From the NCBI GenBank assembly GCA_015061985.1, contig SUVN01000010.1:1-64000 (forward strand): a stretch of DNA of 64,000 nt, written 5' to 3'. The translations under genes and the position numbers were made by a program. A model generated the notes under the pieces. The model had not been told where the DNA came from. It was given only the letters and a program-made list of their open reading frames with translations, and did no database searches. Source of the stretch: Akkermansiaceae bacterium (lineage in GTDB: Bacteria; Verrucomicrobiota; Verrucomicrobiia; Verrucomicrobiales; Akkermansiaceae). Each line of letters opens with the position of its first letter. Positions within the stretch are counted from its first letter, which is position 1. Positions 10,401-18,420 of this stretch are shown one piece after another.

Positions 10401-13134
10401 ACACATCGTGGATGCCGAGTCATCCGTACTACAGCAGCACGGATTTGATGGCGCATGGAAAACGGCACTGCTGAAGATGGGCTCAGGCGTGGCGGTGATT
10501 GCCACGGATAACAGCTTCTCCGGCGGATCGGAACTGAGCGGCGGCGCTATCGTTATGCAGCATCAGAACGCATTGGGTACAGGCAAGATTACCATTACCA
10601 ACGGTGCTACGCTGCAAGGGGATTTCACGGACTCTTTCACTCAGGATGAGCTGGATGCCTTTGCCGGTGCCTATGAGGGCGAAGGAATGATGACATCCAC
10701 GGTGTTAAACCCGGTGGAAGTCAATACCTATGTTGACCCCGACAATCCCGAGTACGACTTGGAGATTGATGCCCGCATCGCCAATGCTCATGACAGGAAG
10801 ATGGTTCTCACCTCTCTGACGGGTGAATCCGATACCGTGGTGACGCTGTACGGTATCTCTGCTCCGACTTCCGGGGACGACATGATAACGCTGGAAGGGG
10901 GAGAGCGTCCGGCTTATACATACGCTGTGTTCAAGGTACTGGATCCCAGCCGCTTCTACGGCGCGGTTCGTATGGACGGTAATCTGTGGGGAGCGGCCGC
11001 TGATACGGATGGCGGTAAGGTTCAGCTCGAAATCATGACGACCGAAAAGTCGGACACAGGCGCCGACTGGCTCAATACGGATATCGACCTCTCCGTCAAT
11101 AAGGGTACGGAACGCACGGTGCTGGCTCTGGATGCCATTGAGGGTGCAACGTATTCTCTGACACAGGAAGCGCTCATCAATTCACTCAACGGTACGGGAA
11201 CGGTGCGCATGGCAGATGGAGCCATCAATTCTTCCGTGGTCAATATGAGTGAAGAAAAGCATATTACCCTTGTTATCAAAGGCCTGGATAATGGCGATTA
11301 CGATGGGGTGCTGGGCTATGGTGAGTTTCAGCGCACGACTGATTACGGAACGGAGCATCGCGGGGATATTCCGCTGGTGGGTGAAACCTGTCACCATTAC
11401 GGTTGCGGCACGTTCGGTGACCTTAACATCCGCAAGGAAGGCAACACCACCCAGAGCGTGTACAATGCGTGGCTGGATGAGCTCTATGTGCAGGGTGGTA
11501 CGTTCATCGTGGACAAATCTCTGATGGTCAGTACCATCAGAGCCGGTGCCGGTCAGCGTCTCTTTGTGGGTGAGGTGAATGACTTTGCCACCGTGTATGC
11601 TCTGACCGTGGGCAAGGGGGGCATCCTCTCCATGGATACGCATCTGTTTGACAGCAACGGACAGAAGCATGATGCATGGGAAACGATTCAGCCCGGTGTG
11701 CTGGCTGATAACGAAGCATGGGTGAAGCTGCAGGACGGTGCTACGCTGACCGCTCATACCGACTGGTATACCGATACGCAGGTGGAATTGACCTACGGTG
11801 CCGCTGTGACGGTGAATGCCCACAATTATACGCCGGACCCCTACATCACCTCCGATCATGCCGACCACGCTCATATTGATGAGTCCGGCGAGGCACATGA
11901 GCACTTCAATCATTTCAACTCCAGTCATATCATCCAGCTGCTGGGTGATTTCCTGGGGCACAATGTTAACCTGACGTTCACCAACGAGCAAATCAGCCCC
12001 GGGGCGAATGAACAGGAAAAATTCGGCTCTGATTTCATGGGCTATGTGGCCATTAAGGACCATAACCAGATGAGTGGTGAGTTGACGGTGAAAGAACAGA
12101 CGGTGTTGCAGATTCTGCAGAGCAAAACGAAAGATGCCGCCATGAATGCCACGATTGACGGCACGGATGCAGCCATGCAGGTGGTGGAAGCCGCACAGTC
12201 TCAGTATATCAACAATCTGACGGTGAAGAATGACGGTGCGTTGTTGCTGGGCGGTGTGGAAAAGACCTCTCTGGGCTCCGGGGAAGCAGCTCTTCGTTCC
12301 ATTGATTATGGGGCGGAGGCGATTCAGCTTTCCGTCAGCAACCGCGATGCGTCTATCGGTACAATGAATAGCATCCACACCGAGCTCTCCGGCACCGCTG
12401 CCCGTATAGGCGGTTCGGAGGTACAGCAAAGTGTGGCAAATCAGGTTCACCTCACGGCACATTCGGCAGAAGGCACTCATTCGCTGCATCACGCGGATAT
12501 GCTTTCCTCTTTGGTCGAACTGGAAAAGAATGTTTCATTGGATATCAATGAAAGCGTTCTGGTGGATCAGAACTCCATTGTCTTCGGTGATGCCGGTGTT
12601 GCCGTGCAACCGAGAGCCGCCGTTAGCGCCTCTCTTCAGGAATTCGCTGACGTGCGTCCTGTGCAGACAAGCGAACGCATCAACACCGGGATTTCCACTA
12701 CGGTGGAGTTGACCGTTTCCGGCGGCGATGTCTATAAGACGGCAGATAAGGGTATTTACCATGTCTATGCGAATCAGCTGCATAATCTGGATGTCTATGG
12801 CGACGGTCTCACCATCCAACTGGCGAGTTCGGATATTATATCTGCTGCACAACAGAACGGATGCCGTTATGTGGCCATCCAGATATCCGGCTCCGGGCAG
12901 TTCCATTATGAGGATAGTCTGGGTAATTTTACCATTGATCAGCGTAAGCTGCTCAGTGTATCCGGGACGGATATTACGGATTTGTGGGTATCCTCTGCCA
13001 CCGTGGCAGCTGATACCGGTGTAGAGGTGTCAAACAATATGCTTTACATTTACGCTGTGCCGGAACCTGCTACGACGACGCTCAGTCTGCTGGCGCTGAC
13101 CGGGCTGGCCATGCGCCGCCGCCGCCGTCGGTGA
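4438..13134 (+). CDS. giant PEP-CTERM surface protein with autotransporter-type beta repeats
   Basis: This is an exported protein of about 2,898 residues, probably attached to or displayed on the cell surface. From the chosen start it has a classic signal peptide (MKLRLSN..., cleavage near SYA-ADL). Glycine-, threonine- and asparagine-rich beta-strand repeats of the autotransporter-associated type follow. The C-terminus has a PEP-CTERM tail: VPEPATTT, a hydrophobic helix, then a run of six arginines. Four related modules are marked by a lysine-x-glycine...TQ signature followed by GGTL or similar near residues 309, 881, 1616 and 2335. A His-rich stretch lies near 2475. No beta-barrel translocator or enzyme motif is seen. 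An alternative start at 4399 has a good ribosome site (GAAGG, seven bases away) and would add 13 hydrophobic residues. A GTG at 4312 is also in frame. The role is probably adhesion or surface-layer structure, but this is inferred. Confidence 0.88.
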   Translation: MKLRLSNSLYRYLLASAALFVTLSTGSYAADLEVDDVAALYFGDDGLTASGEARIRRTGNRSSNYSYTWYEYGSFNGATWQTSSSTNGTSASYWWGASTLRFSKYSGNTYYATSSDGISDSISRIVLGEGRSLYLGGENNTYNGTIDIVTSDDTDDDYAIIGTYTTTAGTYNLGKLTGEGVVLLQGLNTSDTTTFNFQSTDTSDWFSGTVKMTANGGGVAVRINGEQWQNTVFNFERNATLSSSPVDTSGAAPASQTLTLSADATVKGLDSGSSYATVSGAHTLTLGTDDAENYTYTGSLSSGLSINKIGSNTQTFENAATLASVEVQNGTLQFSNTATISGAADIQGGKMSVGGVLKTGSLNHTGGTLETASDVTVTNQAQFSGVSDTITGTLTAGSLSLTDASLEVSEIVNVGGEVSLSGGELNVKGDFSADSLTLQSGTLTTQGAVTLNSASLYGGTTWNLGSGRVGSGVDLTLHNMSAGAITFASDTGASWTFSQNLDLSDVGATAYSQPLFTMDGVHLHLGESFTLSGVHDEMSVGDTIVLASLSRGATADYANTALTLSSGTSEYQAQLSTVNNQVVLTLTGIVVPTTTVESGQKLWIHSFAGQSGHEDGELEGLSNASFNSGSYSWSGTSVTNQAELRNLVLNAGSQVHFRKGKSNVANYWSHTNADHILEYDGNIRVQTGEGEAARFVPETTWVRMTMSGKLEGSGALKLVTNASSDWNSVISFTAKENTAEPWFSGELALRAPRGGVLQMNVGNIAGDTRWRNVVFNLNNATADTESILTGSEQKVAKDLVLGVVGDAQIAGIVGDSANAGLVGDGGSHTLTIGAADDSRYVFAGRVGNGVFYRGGNKSGTDQGGLPPITPEAGMMSITKIGTNTQIFSGEADVQTVTLNGGTLQFDGSLNAENITLRGGTFISNGELTSQNLTLYGAAEWQMGGTTTTVFADFIMNDTPFLVTGTGNDVSWTLGGTFHLNNAGMSSSTAPFLTMEHLNLSIGSYLTVRGVHLADGQDKVALFNFSSGDFDFGSYESASIRTPDGGSYTGKLVLEDGVVYISNLVKDIDWPPCIDETTGFIWSGERNGTSPGDSQHRALVMGKVWRADGSDDNTGWHEQAVEGGVAGVYVNGNKVTFGDYSFHADEKVEKEGRIVDISGRVAPGLIHVTADEALGEMYGGSEAQLKFGYALDGMDKESFITDVMDAAGNVITPTRIVKDGKALLILAANNTFTGGVDVNQGGLYLASVGAAGTGTLRFHTDNEWNYDVYDSINEEWDSLAKRGGELMVCYIHSNEHASGYRSPSVKNDIVLVDNDPGKAGRFTLSFGTSAYEHSSGNDDHANVPRHWRQLTLSGALHVEGTPSKDDELVLAGYCSTYTNYSDQSFVTTVVMNEHDVSDKSLKSNFSGTVVMKNTLNTSPLESNLVKESTAGRTGGSVQLMLTGDKLQMAHLDMTRESVSSEELKSLYGIDETNTRQTYNNILVLSGTTNLRGLSADFCGEGWIFTPDGTSQATKTFETLAQNEEVWHVRTVANSNAVLRLGLYEDDNSAKYVYSGALGYEQSYTELSQGHVMWGDGFDAPLTNEDGSLKTDDAFYRQASGVYSMGLPTISLIKRNGATQYIHTAKLNDILLYGGTLGFNSLDLQGNLNIVGGSTLHLGATSDSTDGAVNWNNISEGTTSSFETMDGGTYRVVATSETVSVESSKTFTVYTSDSYGSENNLPVAAEVKGNVDLKVGSALTFRVNNVLPSTDRNYVLLDVDGNLNLVNDPTNVTINFSGVDFSTVDFENKTYYLAAANEIVVDGGDSSGFSDRLISLGYGYFGVLDTLDDSVLSGAQASGDNRDYLVMQVSGDPRRTWSGMSSREPSYTWFSSANVPANEYDYRWKENTAFEDGQVVLFGNLYQPVEWEEDARLLSAQTVDVLSNPLHPGTTVAAGESGFAVDDRGEYAEGFQKVQIVGNVAPVSIIINSEYVQSGKPMEDGTNYYFFGDGHIVDAESSVLQQHGFDGAWKTALLKMGSGVAVIATDNSFSGGSELSGGAIVMQHQNALGTGKITITNGATLQGDFTDSFTQDELDAFAGAYEGEGMMTSTVLNPVEVNTYVDPDNPEYDLEIDARIANAHDRKMVLTSLTGESDTVVTLYGISAPTSGDDMITLEGGERPAYTYAVFKVLDPSRFYGAVRMDGNLWGAAADTDGGKVQLEIMTTEKSDTGADWLNTDIDLSVNKGTERTVLALDAIEGATYSLTQEALINSLNGTGTVRMADGAINSSVVNMSEEKHITLVIKGLDNGDYDGVLGYGEFQRTTDYGTEHRGDIPLVGETCHHYGCGTFGDLNIRKEGNTTQSVYNAWLDELYVQGGTFIVDKSLMVSTIRAGAGQRLFVGEVNDFATVYALTVGKGGILSMDTHLFDSNGQKHDAWETIQPGVLADNEAWVKLQDGATLTAHTDWYTDTQVELTYGAAVTVNAHNYTPDPYITSDHADHAHIDESGEAHEHFNHFNSSHIIQLLGDFLGHNVNLTFTNEQISPGANEQEKFGSDFMGYVAIKDHNQMSGELTVKEQTVLQILQSKTKDAAMNATIDGTDAAMQVVEAAQSQYINNLTVKNDGALLLGGVEKTSLGSGEAALRSIDYGAEAIQLSVSNRDASIGTMNSIHTELSGTAARIGGSEVQQSVANQVHLTAHSAEGTHSLHHADMLSSLVELEKNVSLDINESVLVDQNSIVFGDAGVAVQPRAAVSASLQEFADVRPVQTSERINTGISTTVELTVSGGDVYKTADKGIYHVYANQLHNLDVYGDGLTIQLASSDIISAAQQNGCRYVAIQISGSGQFHYEDSLGNFTIDQRKLLSVSGTDITDLWVSSATVAADTGVEVSNNMLYIYAVPEPATTTLSLLALTGLAMRRRRRR

Positions 13135-13163
13135 CGGGACGGCATCGTCACAATGTGTTTACA

Positions 13164-13199
13164 CCCCCTTTTCTGCGCTGCCGGGAAAGGGGGATTTTT
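13164..13199 (+). terminator. intrinsic terminator after the giant surface-protein gene
   Basis: CCCCCTTT (13164-13171) pairs with AAAGGGGG (13186-13193) across a 14-base loop and is followed by ATTTTTA. It lies 30 bases after the stop codon. Confidence 0.8.
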
Positions 13200-13233
13200 A
13201 TATGCGCAGGTAACCCTCCATAAGAATGAAAGA

Positions 13234-13261
13234 TTGACTTTCAGCGGATTTGCCGTAGAAT
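13234..13261 (+). promoter_or_regulatory. sigma70-type promoter of dxr
   Basis: TTGACT (13234-13239) and TAGAAT (13256-13261) are 16 bases apart. The ATG at 13271 is nine bases past the -10 box, so the leader would be only two or three bases. Confidence 0.75.
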
Positions 13262-13270
13262 AGACGGCGT

Positions 13271-14431
13271 ATGAAGAGAAAACGCGTTGTCATCCTTGGC
13301 TCCACCGGCAGTATCGGCACCAGCGCACTCAAAGTGGCGCGCGATATCCCGGAGCGTATGGAGGTGGTGGCGCTTGCGGCCCACAGCAGTGTCGGCAAGC
13401 TGGCCGAGCAGGCACGTGAATTCGGCGTGCGCCATGTGTGCATCTTCGATGAATCCAAGGTCGCAGAGCTGCGCGCGCTTCTCCCGGCAGATGTGAAGAT
13501 TTGTGCCGGACTGGAGGGGCTGTGTAAGCTGGCCGCGCTGGAGGACGCCGACATGGTGCTGGTATCCATCATCGGCACTGCCGGGCTGCAACCCACGCTC
13601 TGTGCCATTGAGGCCGGGAAGGACCTGGCGATTGCCTCCAAGGAGATTCTGGTGATGGCCGGTGAGGTGGTCATGACGCGCGCAGCGGAGAAGGGAATCA
13701 ATGTGCTGCCTGTGGATAGCGAGCACAATGCCATCTACCAATGCCTGCAGGGCAACCACGGCGGTGCAGAGCAGGTGAGCCGCCTCATCCTCACCGCCAG
13801 CGGCGGCCCGTTCCGCACCACTCCCCGCGAACAGCTGGCAAACGTCACGCTGGAGCAGGCGCTCAAGCATCCCACCTGGAAGATGGGGCGCAAGATTACC
13901 ATTGATTCTGCCACCCTCTTCAACAAAGGGCTGGAAATGATTGAAGCGCGCTGGCTTTTCGATATTCCCATGGAGCGGGTGGATGTCATCGTGCATCCGC
14001 AGAGTATTGTGCATTCTCTGGTGGAGTATCGCGACGGCTCCATTCTGGCGCAGCTCAGCTCCAGCGATATGTGTTTCCCCATTCAGTATGCCGTCACCTG
14101 GCCGGAGCGTATTGATAATTCTCTGCCGCATCTCAATCTGGCAGAGATTGCCGCCCTGCGTTTCGAAGCCCCGCGTTGGGATGATTTCCCTGCGCTGAAT
14201 CTGGCACGCCATGCCGGAATCATCGGCGGCACGATGCCTGCCATGTACAACGCCGCCAACGAAGTGGCTGTGCAGGCATTCGTGGAAGGACGACTCAGCT
14301 TCCCCGGTATCTGGCAGACCGTGGAGAAAACTCTCGCCGCCGCCACCCCGGAGGATTACCACGGACAGCTGGATATCATCCTCGCGGCTGATGCCTGGGC
14401 GCGAGAATATGCAGCCTCTCTCATTCGCTGA
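13271..14431 (+). CDS. dxr: 1-deoxy-D-xylulose 5-phosphate reductoisomerase
   Basis: DXR converts deoxyxylulose phosphate to methylerythritol phosphate with NADPH, the committed step of the non-mevalonate isoprenoid pathway in the cytoplasm. The 386 residues match the usual length. The N-terminal GSTGSIGTSAL is the NADPH-binding loop. DSEHNAI near 155 carries metal-binding Asp and Glu, TASGGPF near 177 is the substrate loop, and the HPTWKMG...DSATLFNKG...EMIEA block completes the active site. It is a single-gene unit with its own promoter, and it converges on the large ABC transporter gene. The isoprenoids would feed, among others, the menaquinone made by the men genes in this window. Confidence 0.96.
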   Translation: MKRKRVVILGSTGSIGTSALKVARDIPERMEVVALAAHSSVGKLAEQAREFGVRHVCIFDESKVAELRALLPADVKICAGLEGLCKLAALEDADMVLVSIIGTAGLQPTLCAIEAGKDLAIASKEILVMAGEVVMTRAAEKGINVLPVDSEHNAIYQCLQGNHGGAEQVSRLILTASGGPFRTTPREQLANVTLEQALKHPTWKMGRKITIDSATLFNKGLEMIEARWLFDIPMERVDVIVHPQSIVHSLVEYRDGSILAQLSSSDMCFPIQYAVTWPERIDNSLPHLNLAEIAALRFEAPRWDDFPALNLARHAGIIGGTMPAMYNAANEVAVQAFVEGRLSFPGIWQTVEKTLAAATPEDYHGQLDIILAADAWAREYAASLIR

Positions 14432-14496
14432 GGTGCTGCATCATATGAAGCCCGGGCTGACAGGTTGACTAACTGGTAACAAACTGTTAAGCTCTT

Positions 14497-17400
14497 TTAT
14501 TCTCCCCGACAGATTCGGCGGAGTCGTGCGCCCGCCAGCAGGATGGGAACAAGCCCCATGATGAAGAGGTAGACGGCATTTCTCTTCACGGTGGAAACGG
14601 AATTCTCATCCGTCTCCTGATCAATGGTGGAGAAAGGCGGGGCCTGACGGGGAGCAAGGAAGAAGCCACGCTGTTCGGATTGGCGCACATCCTTGCGGGC
14701 CGTATTGACACCTTCACGGATAGAGACTAACTTACGATTGGAAAAGTAGAACTCTGCGGGCTGGTCGTTGTCGTGTATGGCTCTGTTGTCCAACGTGGTG
14801 AAGATGGATTCCAGATATTTTTCATCTTCAATTCTGGCAGCTTTTCGTACACGTCTCAATAATTCTCTGGCTTCGCGTACGGACGCAGCACTCCCGTTGA
14901 ACGCCAGGGCTGCGCGTTGGATGTAGCGAAGTTGCTCCGTACTGCCGGATTGTTTGTAAAGCTCACGTTTGCTATTGACCTCATCATTGGCCTTATCCCA
15001 TAGGTTCTCTGATGTCTGAATAACAAACATCATTTCGAAAGCATACCGAAGCGGGCAGAACTCAGCGATGAGAGGTACGGATTTGCTGGTGATTTCGTGG
15101 GTTAATTCATCCTGATAGGCGACGCGGTGTCTCAGGTTGGAAAGTCGGAAGTCGACAACTTCCGGGATGATACCATCAGGTATTTCGGGGCTGAATTCGT
15201 TCATTTCCTCAAAGCGCACCATAGCTCCGGCCAAAAGAATCTGCGGCACGAGGAGCAGGGGAACGATATTGAGTGCTGTGCGGTCAGAGCGAACGAAAGC
15301 TGAGACCATGAGAGAAAGAGCAATACCCACGAACGAAGTCAGCAGCATGACCAGAAAATGATTCCAGAACATGCCGTAAATTCCCAGAATCAGATTCCCG
15401 ACAATGAGATAGAGCGCGCACTGTAGCCCGGCTATGCCTGTCAGCACCAGCACCTTGGATAACAGATAGCCCGGAATGAAGAGGCGATAATTACTCTCTC
15501 TTCGCAGAATGGGCCTGTCCCGCAGGATTTCACAGGCTGCATCGGTCAGCCCAAAGAACATGGCAAGCACCAGCGAAAGAAATAGGTATTCATTGATGTG
15601 CAACGCCTTATAAAACGTATATGTTGATTCACTGGCGGCTCTCAGCGTGCCGGCAATGAGTAACGCCAGTACGGGGCCTTCCAGCAGGACTGCATACAAT
15701 CCCATACGGCTGCGCACACGTGACAGGAATGTGCGCAACATCCAGAGTCGGAAGAGTCTCCACAGTTCAAGAGGTGTTCTCTTGGGTAAGCGGGGAATAC
15801 TTCTTTTTTCACTGGCTCGCTGTTTGTTATTTTCAGTCTCAGCAGCATAGGCCGGAGATTTTTCAAAGCGCGATTGCCAGAGGGAAGAATCGGAAGCACG
15901 GGTGGAGCCAATGCGACGGAATGGTGCCTCAAGCACTTCAAAAACATAGTCGGCACCACCGGCGGCTATGGCCTCCGCAGGTACTTTGAGTTTAAGGTCT
16001 TTTGCGGCTTCCCGGAAATATCTTGTCATCTCACCGGGAGTACCCCAGAAAGCCATTTTGCCGTGACTGTCAAGCACCATGACCTTGTCGAATCGATTGA
16101 GCAGAGTCTGTGCCGGACGGTGGAGGGTGCAGAGAATGATGCGACCGTGCGACATTTCTTCCAGCGTGTCAATTACCCGCTCGGAATCACGAGAAGACAG
16201 GCCGCTGATGGGTTCATCTATCAGGAATACCTCTGCGGTGCCGGTGAGGTCAAGCCCCAGATTCAGCCGTGTTCGCTCACCGTCAGAAATGGTTCTCTCC
16301 CCGGCTCTGCCCACGGTTCGGTTGGACAAATGCCCGATACCCACAAATCCCAGAACTGATAACACTCTGCGTTTTCTTTCGGTGTGGGACAGACGTGGTC
16401 TTCTGGCGATGGAGGCCTGATAGACATGCTCCCCAACAGTCATGGCTTCATCGAGGATATCCTCCCGTGGTATGAAGGCAATATGGCGACGCAGATTTTC
16501 GGAATCGGATGTAAGACGTTCCCCATTGTAGCGGATGGAACCGAATGATGGCTCCAGATGCCCGGCCAGCATAGAGAGCAGGGTGCTTTTTCCGGAACCG
16601 CTGGGACCCAGAATGCAGGCCATTTCTCCCCGCTTGAGCGAGAAGACGATGTTGTCCACCACTCGACCGGAGCGTACGAAATCGCGCGTGAGCCCGCGCA
16701 CACGCAGCGAGGTAATGACGGAAGATTCCTCTTCCAGAACTCCGGCGGAGAAGCGACAACGCAAGTACTGGGAAGCGCTCAAGCCGATGAGGTCGCCGTC
16801 CCGAAGCTCTGTTTCACCCTTAACCGGTATATCATTAATTTTGAGGGAACTGCCGTTTCCCTCCAGAACGCGGAGTGTTCCCGCGTGGGTGGATTTATCG
16901 AACTGAACCTCGAATACAACACCGGGAGCCAACCAGGGGGTCAGCATCAGTACCCCGGGTCTGTTCATATAGGGCAGGTTGGTGACTGTTATGCGGCGAA
17001 TCCCCGGGTCAAGCTGGAAGCTGTGGCCGGTCGTATCCGTGTCGGAAATATCGGCGAAGGTGTAGGGACCAAGACCTTTGACGGTAAATGGGGTATAATA
17101 GGATGTCGTGACAGAATCTCCATTGAGCATCAATTTCCCGTCCAGGCAGAACATGGCGTTCTGTCTCAGAATCTCGATTTCAACATGGATACCGAACTTG
17201 ATGCGGGCAATGCTGTTGATGGGGCGTTGGCGAGTGACGGCCAGCCGGTCACCCTCCAGATGAATGTAGTTGACGATTTTGGCACCGGTATATCGACATT
17301 GAAGTAAGAGCAGAATACTGTTATACGAGAAGTAATGATGGCGAAGCTCCACCATATGAGCAGCAGAAAGAGGCAGTACTTCATTCTTGCGTAATTGCTG

Positions 17401-18078
17401 CCCCCTTACGGTAATCGGTTCTTCTCCATCGTTGACGACCAGCAGAAGATGAACGCAGCGGATAACGCGGAACTGAACGCCTCTGTCTTCCGTCGGCAGC
17501 ATAACGCAGTTCTCTTTCAGCGCAGAGGAGAACGTCAGGCTTTCCATGGGGCGCTGTGCCTCCATGCCGGGTGTGACCATCAGCGTTTCTATCACTCTGC
17601 TCATCCCGGGAAGATACAGTCCTACCGTAATGTCTCGGAATAGATTCGAGTTCATCACGTCGCTGCCAAGTCGGTGCAATAACGTGTATATCTCCAGAGC
17701 CAGGGCGATGCGTTCGGCCTCTGAACGATTGGAGGAAGCCATGCTCAGCGTCACCTCCAGCGGATACCGGGCTTCGTAGGCCACTTGGAAGCGTTCCGCA
17801 AGCCAGATGTGCTCCACATTGGGGAAGTCATGGCGCAGAATGTCGAGAGCACTCTCCATCTTGTCTTCATCCAGCCCTTCCACCTGCACCATGATAGAGG
17901 CAAAGAGATCCACGATGGTGCCGGCATGCGCACGACGGGATTCACCACGGAGAATCAGATTCCGTGGTGAAATGCGAAAGAGCGCCCCGGCGAGACTGCT
18001 GCGCCAGCGCAGTAGCCTGCGCCGCCAGAGATGCAGCCATGCCACAACCGTCTTAGCTCTGAATTCTCTGAAAATCAT
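14497..18078 (-). CDS. large ABC transporter (ATPase plus permease) with TerB-like and FHA-like N-terminal regions
   Basis: The 1,193-residue protein combines regulatory, ATPase and membrane parts. Residues 50-180 are helical and resemble TerB-like domains (weak call). Residues 375-450 look like an FHA domain (RVLEGNGSSLKIND..., DGDLIGL). The ATPase occupies about 455-690, with Walker A GPSGSGKST near 491, signature ISDGERTRL near 597, Walker B VFLIDEP near 617 and a switch His in TLHRP near 653. An ABC-2 type membrane domain follows (about 790-1010), with one more helix at the C-terminus (LFIMGLVPILLAGARL). The order ATPase then permease is as in ABCG half-transporters and Rv1747-like FHA transporters. 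Substrate unknown. It is the last gene of the minus-strand run and overlaps the Cys-cluster gene by four bases. Confidence 0.82.
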   Translation of the reverse strand: MIFREFRAKTVVAWLHLWRRRLLRWRSSLAGALFRISPRNLILRGESRRAHAGTIVDLFASIMVQVEGLDEDKMESALDILRHDFPNVEHIWLAERFQVAYEARYPLEVTLSMASSNRSEAERIALALEIYTLLHRLGSDVMNSNLFRDITVGLYLPGMSRVIETLMVTPGMEAQRPMESLTFSSALKENCVMLPTEDRGVQFRVIRCVHLLLVVNDGEEPITVRGQQLRKNEVLPLSAAHMVELRHHYFSYNSILLLLQCRYTGAKIVNYIHLEGDRLAVTRQRPINSIARIKFGIHVEIEILRQNAMFCLDGKLMLNGDSVTTSYYTPFTVKGLGPYTFADISDTDTTGHSFQLDPGIRRITVTNLPYMNRPGVLMLTPWLAPGVVFEVQFDKSTHAGTLRVLEGNGSSLKINDIPVKGETELRDGDLIGLSASQYLRCRFSAGVLEEESSVITSLRVRGLTRDFVRSGRVVDNIVFSLKRGEMACILGPSGSGKSTLLSMLAGHLEPSFGSIRYNGERLTSDSENLRRHIAFIPREDILDEAMTVGEHVYQASIARRPRLSHTERKRRVLSVLGFVGIGHLSNRTVGRAGERTISDGERTRLNLGLDLTGTAEVFLIDEPISGLSSRDSERVIDTLEEMSHGRIILCTLHRPAQTLLNRFDKVMVLDSHGKMAFWGTPGEMTRYFREAAKDLKLKVPAEAIAAGGADYVFEVLEAPFRRIGSTRASDSSLWQSRFEKSPAYAAETENNKQRASEKRSIPRLPKRTPLELWRLFRLWMLRTFLSRVRSRMGLYAVLLEGPVLALLIAGTLRAASESTYTFYKALHINEYLFLSLVLAMFFGLTDAACEILRDRPILRRESNYRLFIPGYLLSKVLVLTGIAGLQCALYLIVGNLILGIYGMFWNHFLVMLLTSFVGIALSLMVSAFVRSDRTALNIVPLLLVPQILLAGAMVRFEEMNEFSPEIPDGIIPEVVDFRLSNLRHRVAYQDELTHEITSKSVPLIAEFCPLRYAFEMMFVIQTSENLWDKANDEVNSKRELYKQSGSTEQLRYIQRAALAFNGSAASVREARELLRRVRKAARIEDEKYLESIFTTLDNRAIHDNDQPAEFYFSNRKLVSIREGVNTARKDVRQSEQRGFFLAPRQAPPFSTIDQETDENSVSTVKRNAVYLFIMGLVPILLAGARLRRICRGE

Positions 18079-18419
18079 GATGATGCTGGCTCTTTACCGG
18101 CACCGGGGCAGCGCTGCTCCCATCCCGGAAAATTCCAGCGATGAGGGAAATCCTTGCACTGTTGCGGCTTGACCGGCTGTATTTTGCATGTGTTGTCGGG
18201 TTGCAGCATGATACAAGCCCCATCTGCCGCATCAATGAGAGAGAGCCCGCGTCTGTTGCGCTGCAAGTGACAGAGCGAATTGATGAAATCTTCCTCTGTC
18301 ATGCCCAGAAACTCGGCAATGGCTGTAATATCTGCATCTGTCAGGCAGACATCTCCCTCCCAGCGGCAGCAGGCTCCACAACGCTGGCAAGTATGTATAA
18401 TGGAGGATGAAGTTGACAT
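18075..18419 (-). CDS. YkgJ-type zinc/iron-chelating Cys-cluster protein
   Basis: The small 114-residue protein has CQRCGACCRWEGDVC near its N-terminus and further Cys residues (CHL, CIM, CKI, QQCKDFP, RCPG), the pattern of the YkgJ/CxxCxxCC family thought to bind Zn or Fe-S. Its biochemical role is not established. I chose the ATG at 18419, one base past the tsaB stop codon; a longer reading from 18500 would overlap tsaB heavily and adds no conserved sequence. The 3' end overlaps the ABC transporter start by four bases, which indicates co-translation. Confidence 0.8.
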   Translation of the reverse strand: MSTSSSIIHTCQRCGACCRWEGDVCLTDADITAIAEFLGMTEEDFINSLCHLQRNRRGLSLIDAADGACIMLQPDNTCKIQPVKPQQCKDFPHRWNFPGWEQRCPGAGKEPASS

Positions 18420-18420
18420 G

